Of a stretch of DNA of 46,088 nucleotides, positions 15,893 through 24,267 are shown piece by piece. How positions within the stretch are numbered: the first letter of the stretch is position 1; each line of letters starts with the position of its first letter. The stretch lies in assembly GCA_964642855.1 (NCBI GenBank), contig CAZXSK010000029.1, forward strand, positions 1-46,088, given 5' to 3'. The stretch is from CAZXSK01 sp964642855. Its GTDB lineage: Bacteria; Planctomycetota; Phycisphaerae; SM23-33. The notes under the pieces were generated by a model. It was not told where the DNA came from, did no database searches, and worked only from the letters and a program-made list of their open reading frames with translations. The position numbers and the translations under genes were made by a program.

Positions 15893-17758
15893 TCAATTCG
15901 CTTCCTTCTGCAGTTCCTTAAGCCGCTCGGACTTCTGGTCCTCGCGGGCAACCCGCGTTCGCAGTTGACCTTCGGCATCGAGGTACACCATCCCCACCGT
16001 ACGCCGGGGAAGAATGTCGCCCTTGCCGATGCTCATGCGATTGAAGTCAAAGTCGACGGCCAGGTTGCCCGTCGAAAAATCCACGTTCCGCTTCTGGGGA
16101 ACCACGGTATTGCCCTCCACCTGCGGAACGTCGACGGTCACCGTCTCGGTCCCGCCGATCGGCTGGCCGGGGACAACGTAGAACGTGGTGCTCACCAACT
16201 GGCCCATCGTGCGTGCGAATACCGTCACGGTCACCTGCTTGAACCGCTCGTTGCCGCCCGTCACGAAGAACTCCGTCTTGTTCTCCACGGCCAGCGGCGC
16301 CGACCACTTGCTCCATGGCGAGGCGATTGTCTTGACCTTCGCGGAATTCGGGTCTTCCAGCACGCGATCGGCTTCGGTATTCGCCAGCAGCGGATTGACG
16401 TACACCACCCGCAGACGATACCGATATTGTGTCCGGGGACGGATGCCCACGTCGTGGAACCAGACCAGCACCTTGCCCATCGATCTCTGCTGGTTGAGGG
16501 TCGGCACGGGGGTCCGCCGGGGAGCGACGACCTCTTCGGACTCGGCATCCGCCCGTTGAGGCCGGCGTCGGTCCCGGTCTTCCCGGTCGCGATCCTCGCG
16601 GATCGGACGCCGCGGGCGATACTCCTCTTCCTCCCCATACAGACCTCCGCCGCGGTCTTCGTCGTCCCGCCGGTTCACACGGGTCCCGGTGCCCGACGGG
16701 CGGGGCCGGTATGCCTCCTCGTCTTCCTCGTCCTCGTACTCGCGATAATCCCGGTCGTCGGTGGAGTCGTCGTCGCCGCTGAGCTCCACGCGAAGCATGT
16801 TGGGATCCGTGTAGGTCGAGGCGTATTTCAGCGTCAGTTCCGTCTGGGGAAGGTGAATCTCCCACGGAACCCACCCGTAGGCCTTGCCCGCGCTGTACCA
16901 GATATCCCAGTACCGGGGCTGAAGGAGAATCTGCTGGTAGTCCAGGGCTCCCCCGCCGCCGCGGTCGTCCTCCCGCATGCCTGTCGAAATCGATCGGCCG
17001 GCGAGGGTTTCCACCGCCTGGCGGACGACATCTGCATTGGCGCCCGTGTAATCCGGAATCGAAGGAACGCTCACGGGCACGATCTGTCCCTGGGCGTCGA
17101 CGAACGGCCTGCGGACGGTCTCGACGGGCTTGTATTCGCCCAGGGATCCGTCGGACTTGACCTCTGCCCGCTGGATCTCCACCCGCGCGACGATCGGCTC
17201 GCCGCGCAGACCCCGCCGCCGGAGAATCGTCGACCACCGGGCAGCGTGCGTGCTCCAGTCCAGCTCAGCCACGCCGCGGGCAACGTTGGTATCCGAGGCG
17301 TTGGAAAGTCTGCGAAGCTCCGGGCCCGCCCAGGCGCGAGGCGCCGACGGAGCGGGGACGGCCTCGACCAGCGAGGCAAGGGAGACCTTCTTGATCTTCC
17401 CGACCCGTACGCTGGGAGCCTGCTCGCCGATGGCCCAGGAATTCAGCGGGATCATCCATTCCGGCAACGGCGTTCGAATCATCTCGCGCATCGAGAGGGT
17501 CCAGTCCGGCTGGGGCGAGGGGCTGTACGTGCCCCCCTCGTGCCACCGCTGCACCTGCCGGGCTGCGTCCACCAGCGTTTCATCGGCCTGGGAGATCGGC
17601 ACCTCCGTCGAGCCACGAAGTCCGCGTGCCACTTCGATCTGCTTCTCGCCACCCAGCATCCAGGCGAACACCGCGTACAGCAGAAGCAGCACACACAGGC
17701 CAAGCACGATCTTTTCGACGTGCTGGTTGATCATCCCTACTGCGTTACTCTTGGCCAT
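15893..17758 (-). CDS. Bitopic pilus/secretion assembly protein (PilP/GspC- or Amuc_1099-like position)
   Basis: This 621-residue protein has one N-terminal membrane segment ('IVLGLCVLLLLYAVFAWML', about 17-35) and a large periplasmic part. The start at 17758 has an excellent AAGGAGG 6 bases upstream. Two structured regions (about 40-310 and 420-600) flank a mixed-charge segment rich in Arg, Asp and Glu (about 330-415, with 'REDRDREDRDRRRPQR'). The second region has strand patterns such as 'YRYRLRVVYVNPLLA', like fibronectin or pilus-scaffold domains. By position (PilM, membrane protein, membrane protein, secretin) it should link the inner membrane platform to the secretin, as in the Akkermansia Amuc_1098-1102 arrangement that I recall. 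The family is not recognised with certainty. Confidence 0.6.
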   Translation of the reverse strand: MAKSNAVGMINQHVEKIVLGLCVLLLLYAVFAWMLGGEKQIEVARGLRGSTEVPISQADETLVDAARQVQRWHEGGTYSPSPQPDWTLSMREMIRTPLPEWMIPLNSWAIGEQAPSVRVGKIKKVSLASLVEAVPAPSAPRAWAGPELRRLSNASDTNVARGVAELDWSTHAARWSTILRRRGLRGEPIVARVEIQRAEVKSDGSLGEYKPVETVRRPFVDAQGQIVPVSVPSIPDYTGANADVVRQAVETLAGRSISTGMREDDRGGGGALDYQQILLQPRYWDIWYSAGKAYGWVPWEIHLPQTELTLKYASTYTDPNMLRVELSGDDDSTDDRDYREYEDEEDEEAYRPRPSGTGTRVNRRDDEDRGGGLYGEEEEYRPRRPIREDRDREDRDRRRPQRADAESEEVVAPRRTPVPTLNQQRSMGKVLVWFHDVGIRPRTQYRYRLRVVYVNPLLANTEADRVLEDPNSAKVKTIASPWSKWSAPLAVENKTEFFVTGGNERFKQVTVTVFARTMGQLVSTTFYVVPGQPIGGTETVTVDVPQVEGNTVVPQKRNVDFSTGNLAVDFDFNRMSIGKGDILPRRTVGMVYLDAEGQLRTRVAREDQKSERLKELQKEAN

Positions 17759-17797
17759 CTGCGGCCTCCTTGTGGTTCTCTGGACTACCCACCGGGG

Positions 17798-19385
17798 TCA
17801 GGATTCCTCGCGCGGACGGTATCGGCCAGAACGCTCTTCCCGATAGCCGCCCTCGTACCCGCCGCCACCGGTAGATGGCGTGCCCGAGGGGGTCAGGCCC
17901 TTCTCGTCGAGGCGCTGCCTGTCCTCCGGACGCAGGGCCGATTCGGGAACATTGGCCAGCACTTCCGCGGGCATCAGTTTCCGTGTCCATTTCGACAGCA
18001 TACGGAACTCGCCGCGGATCGTGACGACCATCACCGGCTCGGTCCCGTAGAAGAACCCCTGCGGAACCGCTTCCATCGCCTGGCTGCTGACGCCGATGAC
18101 CGTGTGCATCTTCCCGGCCATCAGGTTCGCCTGAAGCCGGTTGGCGTACCGATACGGCATGACCACCTGGAACCGGTATCGAATGACTTCCTGGGTCTGG
18201 CTGGTTGCCTGCCCCGTGAGGTCGACCTCTCGACGGTCCCGGTCGTCTCCTCCGGAATCCCTTTGCCGGCCTGGCATCGCGGACGGCCAGACGTAGCTCC
18301 GGTCGACCTGGACCGACACCAACTGCTTGACCGCGGCCTCGGAAACGGTGACGTCGTCGCCCGGAGCCACGTCCCGGTTGGTGGCGACGATGGCGTCGAT
18401 GATGTCTTTCTGTACCCACAGGCCTACCTGGGCGAACCACATCTGGCTCAGCAGCGGCCTGGCGCCTCGGCGGATCGGGCGATCCAGCGCGAACGGCTGG
18501 AGGTACACCGTGCCGGCGTTGGCACGTTCGACCACCATCTGCTTGTAGGCCTTGGCGGTGGCCCGATCCATCAGTTCGCGGGTGTCGATGCGNNNNNNNN
18601 NNNNNNNNNNNNNNNNNNNNNNNNNNNNNNNNNNNNNNNNNNNNNNNNNNNNNNNNNNNNNNNNNNNNNNNNNNNNNNNNNNNNNNNNNNNNGCGGGTGT
18701 CGATGCGCGAGTCGATCCCGTCGTCGTCGGCATCCTCAAACCGGCTGCCCCGGCGGATCCCTCTCGGGCCGTCTTCCTGCCCGATGCCCCTGCCACGGTC
18801 TTCTTCGCCGTAGCGCGTCGCGTCGGGGGTCGCCGTGGAGGCATCGCTTCCTTCCGGCGCCTCCTCGCGGAGCTTCTCCAGACGTTCCTGCTCCTGCTGG
18901 AGGAGCGACTGGTAATGCCGCTGGATTTCGACCTCCGGCGGCTGGTCCAGGAAAGGCTGGGTGGGGTTGAGCTTCTCCCGCAGGCCTTGGATCGTGTTGA
19001 TGTAGGCGTCCACGAACGGGTCACTGAGGGTCAACTGCTCGTCGAGCTGGTAGTCCCAGGGGAACGCGGGGATCTCGCCGCGACCGTCCGGCCGGGTCAG
19101 CCGGAGCACGTCGTACTGCTTGCTGGTCTCCAGCGCCAGGTCCATCACGCCGCTGAGCTGACGCTCCGAGGCGTTGGCATCGGCCTCCAGAGCCTCAAGC
19201 ACGCGCAGGTTGACCTGCTCGCCGCGTGCCATCCGCCTGATCTTGCCGGAGAATTGCTCGCGCTGCTGGAGCTGGTCCTCGATATCCCCGGCCAGGCCAC
19301 TGTCGACGAAGATCAGCAGACCGGCGATCACCAGCGTCACGCCGCCGAGAACCACCAGGAACATGTGCTCTTTGATGACATTCAT
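17798..19385 (-). CDS. Bitopic pilus assembly protein (PilO/Amuc_1100-like position), interrupted by a gap
   Basis: Read literally, the gene is broken by 100 N: the first 231 codons run from 19385 to 18693 and the last 265 codons (with stop) from 18592 to 17798. Both sides carry the same 15 bases encoding 'RIDTR'; joining them gives one 490-residue protein. It has one N-terminal membrane segment ('FLVVLGGVTLVIAGLLIFV'), a helical stretch, a PilO/GspM-like layout, and Arg/Asp-rich segments ('DRDRREVD' and the 'YREERSGRYRPREES' end). The ATG overlaps the PilM-N stop by 4 bases (ATGA), and GAGG lies 7 bases upstream. It probably forms the inner-membrane alignment complex with the fusion PilM-N. 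It could instead be read as two fragments, but the frame match makes that unlikely. Confidence 0.7.
18593..18692. other. Assembly gap of 100 N (probably artificial)
   Basis: Exactly 100 N, the usual scaffolding placeholder. The 15 bases left of it (18578-18592) and right of it (18693-18707) are identical, so the contigs most likely overlap there. Confidence 0.9.
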
Positions 19386-21508
19386 GGGCTTACCTCACCG
19401 GTCCGGGCCATGCGGGCGTCGTCGCTGACGCCTGGGGGCAGTTTCACGCCGTCGCTCTCGATCGGTAACAGCCAGATGATCCCGAACACCGTGTCGCTGG
19501 CCATCGATTCCTTCGGGAATACCGGGTCGGGCAGGACGACCTCCGGCTCGGCCGGGCCGTCAAGATCCTCCCGACCCCGTCGGTAATCGTCCTCGTCTTC
19601 CCTTCCGCGGAAGATCCCGCCAGGCGACGCGCTCGCTCCCGGACGGAAACCGGTGTCCTCCCGGTCGGTTCCCTGGCGGTCGACGGCCTGCATCGGCCTG
19701 TAGACGTAAATGTCACTTTCGACGCGGAGGCTCTTGAGTCGCTCGGACGCGAAGTCGCGGCTGAATTTCCGCAAGGGGGTAATGATCACGCTCCGAACGT
19801 CGTCGGCCCCGACGGTAGTTCTGCAGACCGCCCAGACGATGTAGCCGGACTTGACCTGCTCGGGTGGCATTCCGGACGGCGACTCCTCGGGCCCTGGTCG
19901 GTTCCCGGGGCCGTCGTCGGAAGTCCGGACACCGACGATCTCGCCGATTTTCGATTCCAGTTCCTTGCGGCTGACCTGCGAGATGTCGGGGACGTACTGG
20001 AAGTCCTGCTCCAGCAGGAACACCAGGCGCCGCTGAGACCGCGGGATGGCCTGGATTTTCTTCAATGCCGCCTGCTGGGCGTTGGGATCGGTGAGGGAGA
20101 CAGCCCTGATGTACCGGTCCTGGTCGGAGGCCACATAGGCCAGGGAATCGGAGATCATCTTCGTAACGCCAGGCCAATACCTGCGATGGCCGAACATCTT
20201 CAGGGCCTGGAGTTTCTCTTCCTCGCCCTGGCCGACGCGTCCCTGAAGCCGGCTGTAGCGGCTCTTGAGAGACTCGATCCCGCTGACGATCCGTTCGGCA
20301 GGCTGGAGCTCGGGCTCGTTCTCTTCGAGCTTGCTGAGGGTCGAATAGCTGGAGAACACCTTCAGGCCCAGGGCGACCAGCAGCATCGCTGCAGCCACCG
20401 CGAACCAGGGCCTCTTGGCCGCCCAGGTCCGCTGGGAGGCGACCTCCCGCGGCAGCAGGTTGGTGACCACCGATGCCTCGCCCAGCGCCTGGACACCCAG
20501 GCCATAGGCCACCGCGAACGACAGGACGTTCTCGGTGAAGGCCGGGGCGTTGATCGACGCCGAGTGCGACAGGTTGTTGTAGGAGTCGATCCGAACCACG
20601 GAGATGTTGAGGTTCTGTTCGAGGAACTTCTGCAGGCCCGGCAGCCGGAACCCGTTGCCCAACCCCACCACCCGCTTGAAGCGGGTCTCGCGGTGCAGTT
20701 GGGTATAGAAACCGATCGACCGCTGGATCTCTTGCTGGAGATCGGAGAACACCGGCCTCATAGCCTGGAACACCTGGCGGGCATACTTGCTGGAAGCTGC
20801 CGACCGCTTGAGCTTCTCGGCCTTGGCGAAAGAGAGCTTGAACGCACGGACGAGGGCTTCGGTGAAGCTGTTGCCCCCGATGGTGATGGTTCGCGTCCAG
20901 ATCCGCGAGCCGTCGGCGACGACCAGGTCGGTCTTCTCTGCTCCGACGTCGACCAGCAGCGTGGCTCCGTCGGAGGCGGTCTGCTCGTCGAAGACCAGGA
21001 AGTTGTACAGCGACAACGGCGCCATCTGCACGGTGTTGACTTCCAGCTCGATGTCGCGGAAGTGCCGCAGCGACGCGTTGACGTCGGTGCGTTTCATCGC
21101 GAAGATGCCCACTTCCACGTCCGGACTGTCGGGGTCCTGGAACGTCTGCCACCGCCAGACCACCTCCTCCATCGGGAAGGGGATCTGCTGCTCGGCCTCG
21201 AACCGGACGATGTCCGGGATCTTCTTGGTCTCCACGGGCGGAAGCTTCACGAATCGCGAGAAGCTGTTCTGGCCGGGTACGGCGACGGCAATCTCGCTGT
21301 CTTCCACGTCGTTGCGGGCCAGGAACTGCTCGAGGGCGTTGAGCATCAACTGGTCGCGTTCGGCCGGTTCCACCTGGGACAGGATCTGCGGGTGTTCGAT
21401 GATATCGAACGCCTCGACCTGGATGTCCCCGCCGGCATTGCGGAGCTTGAGGGCTTTGAGGGCACATTTGCCGATGTCAATGCCCCAGACCGTCTTGGGC
21501 GAAGCCAT
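19382..21508 (-). CDS. pilM: PilM-PilN fusion, pilus assembly ATPase-fold protein
   Basis: This 708-residue protein opens with the actin-like PilM fold: 'VWGIDIGKCALKALKL' (phosphate-binding loop), 'VAVPGQNSFSRFVKLPPV', 'LLVDVGAEKTDLVV' and 'RVVGLGNGFRLPGLQKFL' (to about 340). PilM normally ends there. Here it continues with 'VVTNLLPREVASQR' (about 346-359), matching the PilN N-terminal motif that docks into PilM, then a membrane segment 'WFAVAAAMLLVALGLKVF' (about 366-385), a coiled-coil and a periplasmic domain, with an Arg/Asp-rich stretch near 620-660. It is therefore PilM and PilN in one chain. AAGGAG lies 8 bases before the ATG. The next gene overlaps by 4 bases. It organises the inner-membrane platform of a pilus or secretion machine; no motor ATPase lies in the window. 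Confidence 0.85.
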   Translation of the reverse strand: MASPKTVWGIDIGKCALKALKLRNAGGDIQVEAFDIIEHPQILSQVEPAERDQLMLNALEQFLARNDVEDSEIAVAVPGQNSFSRFVKLPPVETKKIPDIVRFEAEQQIPFPMEEVVWRWQTFQDPDSPDVEVGIFAMKRTDVNASLRHFRDIELEVNTVQMAPLSLYNFLVFDEQTASDGATLLVDVGAEKTDLVVADGSRIWTRTITIGGNSFTEALVRAFKLSFAKAEKLKRSAASSKYARQVFQAMRPVFSDLQQEIQRSIGFYTQLHRETRFKRVVGLGNGFRLPGLQKFLEQNLNISVVRIDSYNNLSHSASINAPAFTENVLSFAVAYGLGVQALGEASVVTNLLPREVASQRTWAAKRPWFAVAAAMLLVALGLKVFSSYSTLSKLEENEPELQPAERIVSGIESLKSRYSRLQGRVGQGEEEKLQALKMFGHRRYWPGVTKMISDSLAYVASDQDRYIRAVSLTDPNAQQAALKKIQAIPRSQRRLVFLLEQDFQYVPDISQVSRKELESKIGEIVGVRTSDDGPGNRPGPEESPSGMPPEQVKSGYIVWAVCRTTVGADDVRSVIITPLRKFSRDFASERLKSLRVESDIYVYRPMQAVDRQGTDREDTGFRPGASASPGGIFRGREDEDDYRRGREDLDGPAEPEVVLPDPVFPKESMASDTVFGIIWLLPIESDGVKLPPGVSDDARMARTGEVSP

Positions 21509-21688
21509 ACTGCGTACTCCTTGGCTGCTGCGGGGCGGGGCAAACCATCGCCCGCCTGCAAAGGCCTTGGTTTGTGCGTCTACGATCTATGGCAAGAGCG
21601 CTGCCGGCCGGACCGTCCGGGAAAACCAAAACGCCCACCCGGTGCCCGGTTCGGGCGACACGGCGCTCCTGATTCGCGGAGCGTTCGG

Positions 21689-21694
21689 TATAAT
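21689..21694 (+). promoter_or_regulatory. -10 element of mtaB
   Basis: A perfect TATAAT ends 10 bases before the ATG at 21705. No good -35 is seen. The transcript would start 2-5 bases before that ATG, so it would be leaderless or nearly so. Confidence 0.5.
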
Positions 21695-21704
21695 ACGGCT
21701 TTTC

Positions 21705-23264
21705 ATGCGTGACAGCAACAACCCGATCCTCGACATTTCCGTGCGGGGCGAAACCCCCGCCGCACCGGCTGGTTCAATGGTGATTACATTCCGCATCACA
21801 ACCCTCGGCTGCAAGGTCAACCAGTATGAAGGCCACGCCATCGCGGCGACACTCGCCCGGGCCGGCCTGTCGCGCGTCGCGTCGTCACGCCAGCCGGTCG
21901 ACCTGGTCGTCATCCATACCTGCTGCGTGACGCGCACCGCCATGAGCAAGTCCCGCCAGGCGATCCGGCGCCAGGTGCGAACCAGCCCGGAGGCATCGGT
22001 TCTGGTTTCCGGCTGCTACGGCGACTACGACGCGCAGCACGTGCGGTCGGTGCTTCAATCGGTGGGCGTCCCGCCCGAGCGACAATACATCGTGGGTCAC
22101 CACGGCGACCTCGCCGACTGTCTCAGCCGGCTGGCTACTTCGCTCGCCGACACGCGTCGGCAGCAGCCGCGGGATCCTCGAACGGACGCTGGAAGGTATG
22201 ACGTACGAATGAAGGCCAGCGAGTCCAGCTCAAACCATCCGAATGTCCCGTTGGATCCTTCCACATCCATTATCGCGTCCCGCCGGCGGGCGGTCAAGGG
22301 CCACGCCCCGGGCACGCGGGACCTCGCCACGCTGGAACGGTTCGCCGGACACCAGCGCGCCTTCGTGAAAGTCCAGGACGGCTGCGACGCGATGTGCTCG
22401 TATTGCATCGTCTGCTACACCCGGCCGAATGTCTGGTCGCGCCCACGAGAGGATGTCCTCGCCGAATGCAGGCAACTGGTCGCAGCCGGACATCGCGAAA
22501 TTGTGCTCTCGGGCATCTTCCTGGGCGCCTACGGCCGGGATACGGCCAACCGCGTCCGCTGGCCGGAAGGCCCCCAGCCCCTGGCCGAACTGCTGCGGAG
22601 TGTCGCCTCCATCGAAGGCCTCTGGCGGGTGCGTCTGTCCAGCCTGGAACCGGGCGACGTCACCGACGAGCTGATCGACGTCTGCCGCGCCCTGCCCGCC
22701 GTCGCCCCGCATCTGCACCTGCCCCTCCAGTCCGGCTCGCCAGACGTCCTGAAGCGTATGAACCGCCAGTACACGCCCGACGAATTCCGCAGCGCTGTCG
22801 ACCGCCTCCGAAGTGCCCTCGACCGCCCGGCGCTGTCGGCCGATGTGATCGTGGGCTTCCCCGGCGAGACCGACCGCGACTTCCAGGAAACCCTCAACGT
22901 CGCCCGCCACGCCGGATTCGCCAAGATCCACGCGTTCCCGTTCAGCCCGATCGAAGGCACCCAGGCGTGGCGACATCGCAAAGACCAGCCGCCGCGGGAG
23001 GTCGTCCGGCAGCGTATGGCCCGCCTGGCCGAACTGGAGGCGGAGCTGGCGAGCAGCTTCCGGGGGCAACTGGTGGGCGAGGTACACGAAGCACTCGTCG
23101 AGAGCACGCGCCCGGCAGAGGGCGTGCGACAGGGCATGACCGACCGCTATCAACTCGTGGAATTCCCGGCCGCCGGGGATGATCTGATCGGCTCGGTGGT
23201 GAACGTTCACATCGAGGGCGTAACCGACACCGGCCTGCGAGGGCGATTGGTCAACGGCTCCTGA
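21705..23264 (+). CDS. mtaB: tRNA (t6A37) methylthiotransferase MtaB-like
   Basis: This 519-residue radical SAM enzyme should add a methylthio group to t6A37 in tRNA. The N-terminal methylthiotransferase domain shows 'TTLGCKVNQYE', 'VIHTCCVTRTA' and 'LVSGCYGDYD' (three cluster cysteines). The radical SAM motif is 'DGCDAMCSYC', and a TRAM-like end follows. 'KVNQYE' separates MtaB from MiaB. Start choice is uncertain: ATG 21705 lies next to a TATAAT, while ATG 21777 gives 495 residues and the more usual N-terminus. Two oddities: about 60 residues between the first domain and the radical SAM motif are unusually long and polar ('SESSSNHPNVPLDPSTS'), and the motif is followed by 'IVCYTRPNVWSRP' instead of the usual 'I-x-PYARG'. 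The gene is divergent from pilM. Confidence 0.85.
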   Translation: MRDSNNPILDISVRGETPAAPAGSMVITFRITTLGCKVNQYEGHAIAATLARAGLSRVASSRQPVDLVVIHTCCVTRTAMSKSRQAIRRQVRTSPEASVLVSGCYGDYDAQHVRSVLQSVGVPPERQYIVGHHGDLADCLSRLATSLADTRRQQPRDPRTDAGRYDVRMKASESSSNHPNVPLDPSTSIIASRRRAVKGHAPGTRDLATLERFAGHQRAFVKVQDGCDAMCSYCIVCYTRPNVWSRPREDVLAECRQLVAAGHREIVLSGIFLGAYGRDTANRVRWPEGPQPLAELLRSVASIEGLWRVRLSSLEPGDVTDELIDVCRALPAVAPHLHLPLQSGSPDVLKRMNRQYTPDEFRSAVDRLRSALDRPALSADVIVGFPGETDRDFQETLNVARHAGFAKIHAFPFSPIEGTQAWRHRKDQPPREVVRQRMARLAELEAELASSFRGQLVGEVHEALVESTRPAEGVRQGMTDRYQLVEFPAAGDDLIGSVVNVHIEGVTDTGLRGRLVNGS

Positions 23265-23294
23265 CGCCCGCTGGCCTGGACGGGCGGCGCGTGG

Positions 23295-23300
23295 TATGAT
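23295..23300 (+). promoter_or_regulatory. -10 element of udg, leaderless geometry
   Basis: TATGAT ends exactly 7 bases before the ATG at 23308. The -35 region is weak. No ribosome binding site precedes the ATG. Co-transcription from mtaB is also possible. Confidence 0.4.
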
Positions 23301-23307
23301 TCCGCCC

Positions 23308-24105
23308 ATGAGCGAAACGAGCGACCTGCCGAAAATCGCAGCGCAGCTTCTGGCCCTTGAACAGCTGCTCGGAGGCAGCGAGTACCTGCCCGTCGGGGAC
23401 TCTGCCCTGCCGGAGATCGCCCCGGCCAGCGGCGTGGGGTTCGATCAGCCCGCCCGCCAGGAACTGCCCCAACTCTCGCGCGAGGAAAAAGCCGCCGCCC
23501 TGGCCGAGATCGACCGGGAGGAGGTGAGCGTCTGCACGCGCTGCGAGCTGGCCCAAGCGCGCACGAAGACGGTCTTCGGCGAAGGCGACCCCGACGCCGA
23601 CCTGGTGTTCGTCGGGGAAGGCCCGGGGCAGGACGAGGACCTCTCGGGCAGGCCCTTCGTAGGCCGGGCAGGCGAACTACTGACGAAGATGATCACCGCC
23701 ATGGGCCTGACCCGCCAGGATGTGTTCATCTGCAACGTCGTCAAGTGTCGCCCGCCCCACAACCGCACGCCGGCGCCCGAGGAAGTCGGCGCGTGCTGGG
23801 ACTACCTGGTGCGACAGCTTCAGATCATCCAGCCCCGGGCGATCGTCACGCTGGGCAACCCCGCCACCAAGAAGCTGCTGGACACCCAGACGGGCATCAC
23901 GCGCATGCGAGGCAACTGGCAGCCGCTGCCGGAAATCGGGCCCGGCCTGGGGGGCATTCCGGTCATGCCCACGTTCCACCCAGCCTATGTACTGCGACAG
24001 TACACCCCGGAGAACCGGCGAAAGGTCTGGAGCGACCTGCAGCAGGTGATGAACCACCTGGGACTCGAGCTACCTGCAGGCCGATCCGGCTCGGGCGGCT
24101 CGTAG
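23308..24105 (+). CDS. udg: Family 4 uracil-DNA glycosylase (Fe-S)
   Basis: This 265-residue repair enzyme excises uracil from DNA. Motif A 'GEGPGQDEDLSGRPFVGRAG' and motif B 'PTFHPAYVLR' (about 221-230) fit family 4. Four cysteines fit the 4Fe-4S ligands: Cys76 and Cys79 ('VCTRCE'), Cys147 ('NVVKCRPPHNRTP') and Cys163, the last pair with the C-x15-C spacing expected. The first 65 residues are an extra helical, acidic N-terminal region absent from minimal family members. The start is ATG 23308; an in-frame ATG at 23296 would lie within the -10. It follows mtaB by 43 bases. Confidence 0.92.
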   Translation: MSETSDLPKIAAQLLALEQLLGGSEYLPVGDSALPEIAPASGVGFDQPARQELPQLSREEKAAALAEIDREEVSVCTRCELAQARTKTVFGEGDPDADLVFVGEGPGQDEDLSGRPFVGRAGELLTKMITAMGLTRQDVFICNVVKCRPPHNRTPAPEEVGACWDYLVRQLQIIQPRAIVTLGNPATKKLLDTQTGITRMRGNWQPLPEIGPGLGGIPVMPTFHPAYVLRQYTPENRRKVWSDLQQVMNHLGLELPAGRSGSGGS

Positions 24106-24170
24106 GAAATCACAGAACAGCAAGAGTAACGCCGGACAGGACAGACCCACCTTTTGCCCTGCGAGTTGTG

Positions 24171-24176
24171 TATACT
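24171..24176 (+). promoter_or_regulatory. Possible -10 of the PQQ-propeller gene
   Basis: TATACT lies 91 bases before the start codon in the 162-base gap after udg. The -35 region is not convincing. Confidence 0.3.
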
Positions 24177-24267
24177 GTTGCAGGTCCGAACTACCGGCCG
24201 GGGGAAGAGGACCATGACCCGACAACCACCCCCCGCTCCGGCGGGACATCCGCGAGGAATCCGACCC

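Noticed and set aside
17745..18592. A frame continuing the pilus protein after the N gap in the literal frame
   Set aside because: It gives Arg/Gly/His-rich nonsense after the gap. The alternative frame, reached by overlapping the 15-base flanks, gives normal protein sequence.
15593..18970. Plus-strand open frame of 1125 codons crossing the N gap
   Set aside because: It is antisense to two pilus genes and passes through ambiguous bases, with no family resemblance.
21609..21630. CCGGAC-C-GTCCGG hairpin between pilM and mtaB as a terminator
   Set aside because: It lies between divergent genes, where no terminator is needed, and is followed by A rather than T on the plus strand.
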